The notes below the pieces were generated by a model. That model saw nothing but the letters and a program-made list of their open reading frames with translations, did not search any database and was not told where the DNA came from. A DNA stretch of 64,000 bases from Marinilongibacter aquaticus (GTDB lineage Bacteria > Bacteroidota > Bacteroidia > Cytophagales > Spirosomataceae), in contig NZ_CP083757.1 in the NCBI RefSeq assembly GCF_020149935.1, positions 1,798,001 to 1,862,000 of the forward strand, in the 5' to 3' direction. Every line of letters begins with the position of its first letter. The first letter of the stretch is position 1. This document shows positions 51,368-58,386 of this stretch, piece by piece. The translations under genes were made by a program, and so were the position numbers.

Positions 51368-51458
51368 ATCAAGCAAAAGACAGGGCATTTTCCAAAATGA
51401 ACCAAGTTTGACCGACTATTAAACGCCTTTTGATTCCACTTGACCAAACCTTGCAGAA

Positions 51459-51466
51459 TAGTTTTG
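51459..51466 (+). promoter_or_regulatory. -7 promoter box (TAGTTTTG) before the LamG-like lipoprotein
   Basis: TAGTTTTG matches TAnnTTTG with a TTG 16 bp upstream (51440-51442). It leaves a leader of about 20 nt before the ATG at 51493. The region also carries upstream DNA of the divergent regulator. Confidence 0.7.
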
Positions 51467-51492
51467 AGCTCTAACAATTAACAACATACAAA

Positions 51493-52791
51493 ATGAAAAA
51501 AACGTATTTCTTATTGACTTTGCTCGTCCTGCTTTCTGCCTGCCGCGGCTCGGGGCAAATGTCTGCTTACGACCAGCCCGACCAATGGGAATCCGCCACT
51601 CGAAAAACAGCCTTCAATATGGGCGTGATCCATATGGACAAAGCCCCCGGAAGTGACGTGCTTTGGTTAAAAAATTCCGACTTCTCCAACGGTACAATCG
51701 AATTGGATATCAAAGGAAAAAACAATCCCGGAGCCAGCTTCGTGGGTTTGGCTTTCAACGGAAAAAGCGACAAGATTTACGACGCCGTGTATTTCCGTCC
51801 GTTCAATTTCGAGAATCCAGAAAAGAAAACGCACATGGTGCAATACATCGCCATGCCACACCTCGACTGGAAAAGGTTGAGGGACAATTATCCGGGTAAA
51901 TACGAAGCCGAAATCCAGACAGCTCCAAAACCTGAAGATTGGTTTCATGTCAAACTCGAAATCGAGTTCCCCTATGTGAAAGTGTATGTTAACGGAGCGG
52001 AAAAACCAGCTTTAACCGTGGAGCAAATAAACATAAGCGGACACGGAAAAATAGGTTTGTGGGTGGGTGAAGGCAGCGAAGGCTGGTACAAAAACTTGAG
52101 ATTTCGCGAAACCAAAAGCATGCGAAGCGTCAATGTATTAATGGATGTGGGACACAAGCAAGTCTTTTGGAACGACCCAAAATCCATGCAGATCGAAAAC
52201 GAAAAAATAGCCCGCGTGTACTCCATGACCGAAGCTCTTTTTCAAACCATGAAAGAAATCGACGGGCGTGTAGACTACGCCTATGGCCCTATCGACGAAC
52301 AGACACTAAAAGACCAGAAAATCCTATTCGATCACATACCAAAAGCCCAATACAGCGAAAAAGAAGTGAAAGCCATTCAGCATTTCCTCAATTCTGGCGG
52401 ACGCCTTTTTTTGGTGATGGATAGCGACTATTGGTCCAATCTGGAAGAAACCAACGTAAACGACATACTTGCTCCTTACGGTATTCGCTTCAAGGGAGCC
52501 ATACCCGATTCTCTTCCCGGAGGGCATACAGTAGCTTCGCCTATTACAATGACCCCCTTAAAAATATCCTATCATGAGGCCCGAATTGTGGAAGGCGGCA
52601 CACCTTTCTGCTATGGCGATCAACTGGGTGAAAAATACCCCTTTGGCGTATACAAAGAATTGGACGGTGGCGGGAAATTGGTCATCATGAGCGAAGCCAT
52701 GACTTCATTGTACATGACGAGCTGGCAAGGCGTAGACGACTACCAATGCCAAGACTTCATGCAGGCCGTTTTCGGTTGGTTGAGCAAATAA
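51493..52791 (+). CDS. Lipoprotein with LamG-like and GATase-like (DUF4350-type) domains
   Basis: A 432-aa lipoprotein (LLSAC, C17). Residues 25-205 form a concanavalin-like/DUF1080-like sandwich (WLKNSDFSNGTIELDIKG, AVYFRPFNF, WFHVKLEIEFPYVKVYVNG). Residues 215-432 resemble a class I glutamine-amidotransferase-like Rossmann domain used as a binding module (VNVLMDVGHKQVFWN, FLNSGGRLFLVMD, GGKLVIMSEAMTSLYM). The sandwich echoes the extracellular domain of the divergent HTH-membrane protein. Enzyme activity is not evident. Role could be sugar or peptide sensing at the cell surface, an inference. Confidence 0.8.
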   Translation: MKKTYFLLTLLVLLSACRGSGQMSAYDQPDQWESATRKTAFNMGVIHMDKAPGSDVLWLKNSDFSNGTIELDIKGKNNPGASFVGLAFNGKSDKIYDAVYFRPFNFENPEKKTHMVQYIAMPHLDWKRLRDNYPGKYEAEIQTAPKPEDWFHVKLEIEFPYVKVYVNGAEKPALTVEQINISGHGKIGLWVGEGSEGWYKNLRFRETKSMRSVNVLMDVGHKQVFWNDPKSMQIENEKIARVYSMTEALFQTMKEIDGRVDYAYGPIDEQTLKDQKILFDHIPKAQYSEKEVKAIQHFLNSGGRLFLVMDSDYWSNLEETNVNDILAPYGIRFKGAIPDSLPGGHTVASPITMTPLKISYHEARIVEGGTPFCYGDQLGEKYPFGVYKELDGGGKLVIMSEAMTSLYMTSWQGVDDYQCQDFMQAVFGWLSK

Positions 52792-52799
52792 AACCTATC

Positions 52800-52823
52800 G
52801 GGTTGGTCTATTTCGGCCAACCC
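52800..52823 (+). terminator. Hairpin after the LamG-like lipoprotein gene
   Basis: GGGTTGG (52800-52806) and CCAACCC (52817-52823) form a 7-bp stem, 9 bp past the stop. The T tract after it is weak, so it is a likely but not perfect terminator. Confidence 0.65.
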
Positions 52824-52924
52824 TACCTTATTCAAGATTAAAGCAGAAAGCTCTATTTCGTAGCCGCAATGCCCGCAAAAATCTATTGTACAATGCCCCA
52901 AGGAAAAGCTTTTCAAAACTTCCC

Positions 52925-53162
52925 TAACTTTGCATTCGGTTTTTCAACACGTTCTGGAAAATCACCCAAAATCCAATTTTCTGAGAAAAGCGGATAAACA
53001 CCAATATGAAAGTTGAATGGGCTCAAGCCCAAGCAACACACCAATAGAATCAAAAAAAACGCGTTGCTCTCGGGCAGGAGGACACCTTCACGTTTTCTTC
53101 GTTTAAGGTACTGCCAAGGCACACGGCCTCGCCTCTTTGTACGGGAGCGGCGGTAGAAACGT
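52925..53162 (+). promoter_or_regulatory. Promoter box and long structured leader of the DUF2490 gene
   Basis: TAACTTTG (52925-52932) is an exact -7 box, so the leader is about 225 nt. Hairpin TGGGC-TCAA-GCCCA lies at 53018-53031. A larger element pairs GGCAG (53073-53077) with CTGCC (53111-53115) and ACCTT (53084-53088) with AAGGT (53105-53109). A further CGCC/GGCG stem is possible before the ATG. The rest of the 370-bp gap (52824-52924) shows nothing clear. Confidence 0.5.
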
Positions 53163-53963
53163 ATGAATCAAGTAAAAAGAAGAGTCGGCTTAATCGGCCT
53201 ATTCGTAGGACTTTCGTGCCTATTCGCAAAGGCCCAAATCACACCGCCAGGACTGGGCGAAATGCACACTGCAAGCTGGGCGGCATTGGGTGTCAAACAA
53301 AAACTCAACGCCAAAGGCAATCTGACATCAACCACCTATGTAGGCGAAGGAGCGATAAGCACACCAAAAGATTACAACCCTTTCGAAAGGGCTTCAATTT
53401 ATGTGCTGAATGAAGAAATAGCCCACCAATTCAGTAAAAACTGGAAATACTCAGGAGCATTGAGCTACCGCTGGCAAAATGAGTACAAATCGAGTTCTCC
53501 TTTCGAAAAGGACAACCCTTCGGGCCGACAAGAAATTAGGCTCTATGCACGATATTCTTATTTGACAGGCCAGAACCGAACACGTTTTTCTTTCACCTAT
53601 CGCCCGGAACTGCGTTTTTTCTTCAATCCTGATTTTAGTCCCAATGAAAACAGGTTTCAATTTCGCTCACGTTTGGGAGCAAAAGTATCCTTCGCCTTAA
53701 ACGAAGCCCAAACACAAAAACTCATTGTTTCTTCCGAATTCTTGTTGGCCCTGAACAAGTCGAACGAAGATTGGCAAAAATTAAAATACAACGACACCCG
53801 ATTTTGCCTTTACTATTCTGTTGCCGTACCCAAATCGAAAATCGTTCTGGACATTGGCTACATGAACGACCTTATAGCCAAAAGTCCCACTACGGATGTG
53901 CACTACTTGGCTGTAGATTTGATTTTCAAAAACCCTTTTTCGAAAGCGAAACCCAGCCGATGA
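53163..53963 (+). CDS. DUF2490 outer-membrane beta-barrel protein
   Basis: A 266-aa exported protein (signal ending near CLFAKAQ). It has many short alternating strands such as RWQNEYKSS, RQEIRLYARYSYL, TRFSFTYRPELRFFF and FRSRLGAKVSFAL, ending with a YLAVDLIFKNPF strand, the porin-like pattern of DUF2490. Such proteins are thought to be outer-membrane barrels or adhesion-related proteins; no function is known. The gene has an unusually long, structured leader. Confidence 0.82.
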   Translation: MNQVKRRVGLIGLFVGLSCLFAKAQITPPGLGEMHTASWAALGVKQKLNAKGNLTSTTYVGEGAISTPKDYNPFERASIYVLNEEIAHQFSKNWKYSGALSYRWQNEYKSSSPFEKDNPSGRQEIRLYARYSYLTGQNRTRFSFTYRPELRFFFNPDFSPNENRFQFRSRLGAKVSFALNEAQTQKLIVSSEFLLALNKSNEDWQKLKYNDTRFCLYYSVAVPKSKIVLDIGYMNDLIAKSPTTDVHYLAVDLIFKNPFSKAKPSR

Positions 53964-54026
53964 AAGGCCTTCTTTCCTTCCAAAAGATCGCTCACCATTC
54001 CTTTCTCTTTTGAAAAGCAAAACCTT

Positions 54027-54034
54027 TATCTTTG
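54027..54034 (+). promoter_or_regulatory. -7 promoter box (TATCTTTG) before the DUF4494 gene
   Basis: TATCTTTG matches TAnnTTTG, 22 bp before the ATG at 54056. It makes a leader of about 15-20 nt. Confidence 0.7.
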
Positions 54035-54055
54035 CCGTCCACAAAAAACAAGGAT

Positions 54056-54565
54056 ATGTCGAGCTGGTACCAAACCAAAATCAAATTTCAGCAGGTTGTA
54101 GAAGACGATAAAGTCAAAAACATTACCGAAGCCTATCTTTTCGACGCCATGTCGTACACCGAAGCAGAGGCTCATTCTTACGATTACCTTTCTTCGCTGC
54201 GACCTAATTTTGAAATGCAGTCGATTACGAAAATGAAGTTGGCCGAAGTGTTCATGCAAGAAAATGGAGCCGAAACTTGGTTTAAATGTAGAGTGCAGTA
54301 CATCATTTTCGACGAAAAAACCAATTCGGAAAAGAAAACAGCGGTAAACATGTTGATCAATGCCGACAATGTGAAACACGCTTACGAGTCTTTGGCCGAA
54401 CGTTTGGGCACCGTGGAAGACTACATTATTTCGGATATCAATGCAACCAAGATTTTGGATGTGGTGCCTTATGAAGAAGTGCAGAAATCGGGTTTGACCC
54501 CAATGAGCGAATTGGAAACACGGCTGAGCGAAAACGTGGAAACAACTAGCGAAGAACAAAATTAA
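54056..54565 (+). CDS. DUF4494 protein
   Basis: A 169-aa Bacteroidota-specific protein starting MSSWYQTKIKFQQ (an in-frame codon at 54032 is inside the promoter). Features are SWYQTKIKFQQVVEDD and the DAMSYTEAEAHSYDYL stretch, then a beta-rich core with KMKLAEVFMQENGAETWF. Cytoplasmic, without signal or metal motifs. The family has no assigned function. It is monocistronic, and the following hairpin is shared with the convergent PepSY gene. Confidence 0.9.
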   Translation: MSSWYQTKIKFQQVVEDDKVKNITEAYLFDAMSYTEAEAHSYDYLSSLRPNFEMQSITKMKLAEVFMQENGAETWFKCRVQYIIFDEKTNSEKKTAVNMLINADNVKHAYESLAERLGTVEDYIISDINATKILDVVPYEEVQKSGLTPMSELETRLSENVETTSEEQN

Positions 54566-54577
54566 CAGGAACATAAG

Positions 54578-54608
54578 GTCTGAAAGGCTATTGTATAACC
54601 TTTCAGAC
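54578..54608. terminator. Bidirectional terminator between DUF4494 and PepSY genes
   Basis: GTCTGAAAGG (54578-54587) and CCTTTCAGAC (54599-54608) form a perfect 10-bp stem with an 11-nt loop. T-rich sequence flanks it on the plus side. Confidence 0.85.
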
Positions 54609-55757
54609 TTTCTTTTTGTTTTTATTCCACCACATCAAAAAACCTGTGATCGGGAGAGATGCCGAAACCAAAGCCGCAAAAAATGCCAACACTTTGGTAA
54701 ACCAAGCCCCTACCGCCCCAGTATGCAAATCATAATTCAAGGTGGCCAGCCTATCCCCCAATAAAAGCCCTTCATTTGACTTTATTTTGGCAATCTGCCC
54801 ACCTTGCTGATTGAAATAATACCATTTGAACTTCCCTGTTCTGTTTTTGGCCAAACGAATTTGAATGTCGTGAAATTCGGCCGTAGAGTCGCGTAAACGG
54901 ATGGACATCATGTCCGCTTGGGGATAATTTTCTATTGCAAAAACAAGAGCGTTGTCGAGCGAGCCCGTCGAGGTCTGCGGCACAATTGGCACATCATCTT
55001 TTTCCTTATTCTGCACTTGGCCCTCCCCCCATTTGTTCAAACGCTCCACATAAGCGGTCTTAAATTTTGGAAAAGCAAAAACCAAACCCGTGACACAAAA
55101 AACCAAGGCAATGGCAAAAGCATAAAAGCCCAGCACATTGTGTAAATCGTAATTAATGCGTTTCCATTTTCTTTTGAAATCGAGTTTTAAACCCTGCTTC
55201 AAACTGCGTTTTGTCCAATTTTTGGGCCACCAAAGCCACAATCCGCTTATAAGCAGAATCATAAAAACGACTGTCGAATAAGCGACAATGGGCTGGCCAA
55301 TTCTTTTCCCCAACAAGAGGTTCATGTGTAGCTGCAAAGCCACTTGGAAAAACTCCGTTTTCGAATTCTCTATTGCTTGAATTTTACCCGAATAAGGATC
55401 AATAAAAATGCGTTTGTTGTATACCTGATAATTCCAATGACCAAACGCTTCTTCATCCGTTTTCGAGGCTCGGAAAACCCACGTCCGATGTGGATCGGGG
55501 TACAGATCGACGCGTGAAACCTTTTCTTCCGAGCCCAGAGCCGACTCCGCCGAAAGAATCAAACGACTTAAAGGCTGAAGAGCTGCATGCGTATTTTCAG
55601 CTTCTATGAAATATTTTTCAGGATAAAACCACAGCTTCAGCTCATCCTGAAAAACATAGACACAACCGGAAATACTGACCAAGAAAACCACAATGCCTGT
55701 TGCCAAACCCAGCCATTTGTGTATCCAGAAAAAGGTTTTCCTCAGTTTATTTCCCAT
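54603..55757 (-). CDS. PepSY-domain membrane protein
   Basis: A 384-aa protein starting MGNKLRKTFFWIHKWLG (ATG at 55757; a TTG at 55775 is weaker). It has four transmembrane segments, including FFWIHKWLGLATGIVVFLV and IVAYSTVVFMILLISGLWLWW, with a PepSY-like periplasmic loop after each pair. Members of this family sit beside siderophore receptors and may reduce ferric complexes or supply energy. It lies 55 bp after the TonB-dependent receptor gene on the same strand and is its likely operon partner. Confidence 0.9.
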   Translation of the reverse strand: MGNKLRKTFFWIHKWLGLATGIVVFLVSISGCVYVFQDELKLWFYPEKYFIEAENTHAALQPLSRLILSAESALGSEEKVSRVDLYPDPHRTWVFRASKTDEEAFGHWNYQVYNKRIFIDPYSGKIQAIENSKTEFFQVALQLHMNLLLGKRIGQPIVAYSTVVFMILLISGLWLWWPKNWTKRSLKQGLKLDFKRKWKRINYDLHNVLGFYAFAIALVFCVTGLVFAFPKFKTAYVERLNKWGEGQVQNKEKDDVPIVPQTSTGSLDNALVFAIENYPQADMMSIRLRDSTAEFHDIQIRLAKNRTGKFKWYYFNQQGGQIAKIKSNEGLLLGDRLATLNYDLHTGAVGAWFTKVLAFFAALVSASLPITGFLMWWNKNKKKV

Positions 55758-55812
55758 GAATCGCGTACTGTTCAAAAATGGAATGCAGGCTCAAATATTT
55801 CCCGCCAATTTA

Positions 55813-58161
55813 TTAAAAATGGAACCGCGTATTTATGTTCAATTGCATACCGTTTCCACGTACATAATTGGCATCCAAGGCTGTATATTGGCTCACAGGG
55901 TTATAATACACCTTATTGAACAGGTTTTCTACACCTAAACCAAAGCTGAGCTTTTCGCTCATATGATATGACGTAGAAAGGTTGAACAAACTGTAGGAAT
56001 GAATGGGCCCTTCACCGTTTTTGTATTTCCCGTTTTCCTGTACCTCGAAACGCTCACGCGAACCTACGTTTACCCAAAATAACTGGATGCTCAAATTGGA
56101 CAATGGATTGTAGTACAAATATGCGGTTGCTTTGGGCGGGGCAATTCGCGAGCCACTGAGGTAGGCCTTGCTGCCGTCATCAAAAGTAGCTTTGCCTTCT
56201 ACAAAAGCATAAGTTCCTCCAATTTTCAGCTGTTCGGTAATTCTTAGGTCTGCGGCCACTTCATAGCCGTATACGCGTTCCGGTTCCCGTTGGGGCAACA
56301 GAAACCCGCCCACATCGACCAAGTTGGCTCCTAACTCGGAAGTACTGACGTAATATGCCGCCGAAATATTCAACTGTTTTATGCGGCTCGAAAAACCGAC
56401 TTCATAATTGTTGGTGATGATGGGATCTGTTTCCAAACTCTCCAATGTGTTTTCCGTGGCACGGCGTACAATCCTGCCCAATTCGTTGATCGCAAAACCT
56501 TGCGAGAAACTGATAAACGGATTGAAGATTTCATACTTGGCATACCGCAAACCCGCATTGAACATCGTGGCATTGTAAGGTATTTTCCCGCCGTTGACAA
56601 AAATGCTTCCTTCATTGTCTGGCCCTTTGGCAATGGTGTTGAAATCTTTGACGGTCACTGTGGCGTTTTCATAACGCAGACCCCCTTTCAAAATCAAATC
56701 GTCGAGAATATCCATTTTCAACTGAGCATAGGGAGCAAGGTTCACCATGTTCATATTCGGGATATACACTCGCCCATCCACCAAATCTTGGTTGGTGATG
56801 TCGTTCAACACATCCAGTCCGTAGGTGATTTCCGTAGGCATATTGCCGATTGAAAAAGGAGTGTTGAAATTAAGCCTCAAACCTTTTTTCCTCGAATTGA
56901 TTTTGGTTTGCCCTGGCCCGTACCAAGCCGAGGCCGAAGCTACGTAGCGGTTCATGGAGCGAAAAGAATTGAGATACAAAGAGGCATCAAACTGAGTATT
57001 GCCAAACAAGTTTCTCTTGCTGTAATTGATCATGGCATTGTGGTTAAAAGGCGTGCCCGCGGGTTCTCCGGGATCATTTCCTTTCACCCCAATCGTTGGC
57101 GTCTCGCCGTATACGCCGGTTTGGCTGATGTACTTTGCATGTTGTGTGCTGTTGAAATAATTATAAAATCCACTAATGGATGAATTGGCATCAATTGCAT
57201 AAGCCAATTTCACAAAGCCATTGTATTGATACGAATTGGACAACCCATCTGTTTGTCCCAAGGGCAAGCCTTCTCCATCGCGTTGCAATCCATAGTACTC
57301 CATAGAACCCGCAAAACTATACGACCATTTTTTCGACTGGCCCCCAAGGTACTGCGAAAGGCGATAACCTGCCGTACCTTCTGCACTCGTTGGATTAAAA
57401 GATACACCCACGCTACTCTCTCCGTTCAATCGAATATCATCCGTATTTTTCTTGGTTATGTAGTTGATAATTCCTCCCCCAGAGCCATTACCGTATATAG
57501 ATGTCGCACCTTTAATTACCTCAATTCGTTCGATTACCGAAGGATTGATGGTTCTGATGTCTCGGGCCCCGTTCATCAATGGAGTCGATTGTGGAATTCC
57601 GTCAATCAAAACCAAAACCGATCGCCCGCGAAGCGTTTGCCCCGCATTTGTCGCTTTGTTTGTAGAAACGCCCAAACCGGGTACAGCAAATCCCAACATA
57701 CTCGAAATGTCTGTGGTAATGTTGCTCTGAGCCTGAATTTCTCTTCGAGAAAGCACCGTAACCGACGAAGGAATGGTAGAAATATCCTCCACTTTTCTTC
57801 CTGCAGTTACCACAACTTCTCCCAAAGTCCGGTCTTCGTCTTTCAAAACAATGTGCAGTTGACCTTGCAATGCCTTGGCAGAAAATTTTGCTTGATAAGC
57901 ACTAAAGCCTACAGCACTTATTTTCAGGACATTCTCCTCCAGAATTTCCACATCCTTGCGAAAAAAACCGTCCATATCCGTCACCCCAACAATGGTATTA
58001 TTTAAATATACCGTTGCCCCAATTGCAGATTCTTGATGCTCATCGGTCACCTGCAGTTCCAACTTTTGAGCCCAAGACCAGTTGGCGATCAAGGAAAGTA
58101 AACAAACTAGCAGACCTTTCTTTCCAACCTTATCAAATAGCCAAGAAAACCACATTTTCAT
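55813..58161 (-). CDS. TonB-dependent outer-membrane receptor (siderophore type)
   Basis: A 782-aa outer-membrane transporter. After the signal (GLLVCLLSLIANWSWAQ), a carboxypeptidase-regulatory-like domain (GATVYLNNTIVGVTDMDG) leads into the plug (SVTVLSRREIQAQSN; LRGRSVLVLIDGIPQS; YGNGSGGGIINYITKKN) and a 22-strand barrel ending with LNINTRFHF. The plug resembles siderophore and vitamin B12 receptors, not SusC. An iron-box-like dyad overlaps its likely start site and a PepSY gene follows, pointing to iron uptake. The ligand is unknown. Confidence 0.92.
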   Translation of the reverse strand: MKMWFSWLFDKVGKKGLLVCLLSLIANWSWAQKLELQVTDEHQESAIGATVYLNNTIVGVTDMDGFFRKDVEILEENVLKISAVGFSAYQAKFSAKALQGQLHIVLKDEDRTLGEVVVTAGRKVEDISTIPSSVTVLSRREIQAQSNITTDISSMLGFAVPGLGVSTNKATNAGQTLRGRSVLVLIDGIPQSTPLMNGARDIRTINPSVIERIEVIKGATSIYGNGSGGGIINYITKKNTDDIRLNGESSVGVSFNPTSAEGTAGYRLSQYLGGQSKKWSYSFAGSMEYYGLQRDGEGLPLGQTDGLSNSYQYNGFVKLAYAIDANSSISGFYNYFNSTQHAKYISQTGVYGETPTIGVKGNDPGEPAGTPFNHNAMINYSKRNLFGNTQFDASLYLNSFRSMNRYVASASAWYGPGQTKINSRKKGLRLNFNTPFSIGNMPTEITYGLDVLNDITNQDLVDGRVYIPNMNMVNLAPYAQLKMDILDDLILKGGLRYENATVTVKDFNTIAKGPDNEGSIFVNGGKIPYNATMFNAGLRYAKYEIFNPFISFSQGFAINELGRIVRRATENTLESLETDPIITNNYEVGFSSRIKQLNISAAYYVSTSELGANLVDVGGFLLPQREPERVYGYEVAADLRITEQLKIGGTYAFVEGKATFDDGSKAYLSGSRIAPPKATAYLYYNPLSNLSIQLFWVNVGSRERFEVQENGKYKNGEGPIHSYSLFNLSTSYHMSEKLSFGLGVENLFNKVYYNPVSQYTALDANYVRGNGMQLNINTRFHF

Positions 58162-58171
58162 TTATATTTTT

Positions 58172-58203
58172 ATTTAGATTAATTTTAAATAATGGCAAAT
58201 ATA
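58172..58203 (-). promoter_or_regulatory. Iron-box-like dyad and -7 box of the TonB receptor gene
   Basis: The minus-strand -7 box is TATATTTG (58203-58196). Just downstream, in the start-site region, ATTTAGATT-A-ATTTTAAAT (58172-58190, plus strand) is a 19-bp dyad with 7 of 9 matching arm positions. The arrangement fits a repressor that blocks RNA polymerase, as with Fur or DtxR-type regulators in Bacteroidota. The regulator gene is not in the window. Confidence 0.5.
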
Positions 58204-58334
58204 TGTGATAATGCTGAGAACACACTTCCCGACCCAATTAAAATATTTGTCTAAGCCCAAAAACAAACCCAGTGCCAGAAATGTAATTTTTCGAAGAAAC
58301 ACCCGAGAGGTTTATTATTCTTGGCCCAAAAACG

Positions 58335-58364
58335 AAAAAGGCCACCATTGCTGGTGACCTTTTT
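58335..58364 (-). terminator. Terminator after the GH20 gene
   Basis: AAAAAGG-C-CACCA (58335-58347) and TGGTG-A-CCTTTTT (58352-58364) form a long stem with a single C-A mismatch and a 4-nt loop. It lies about 23 bp past the GH20 stop and about 180 bp before the receptor gene. Confidence 0.9.
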
Positions 58365-58386
58365 GTTAAAGTTAACTCCCTTTCTT

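Noticed and set aside
53006-53047. 13-aa plus-strand frame inside the DUF2490 leader
   Set aside because: Very short, no similar leader-peptide pattern (no run of one amino acid), and part of a hairpin. Left as leader sequence.
52913-53122. 69-aa minus-strand frame with one hydrophobic stretch
   Set aside because: It lies across the plus-strand promoter box and structured leader, lacks a signal or promoter of its own, and its composition looks like chance.
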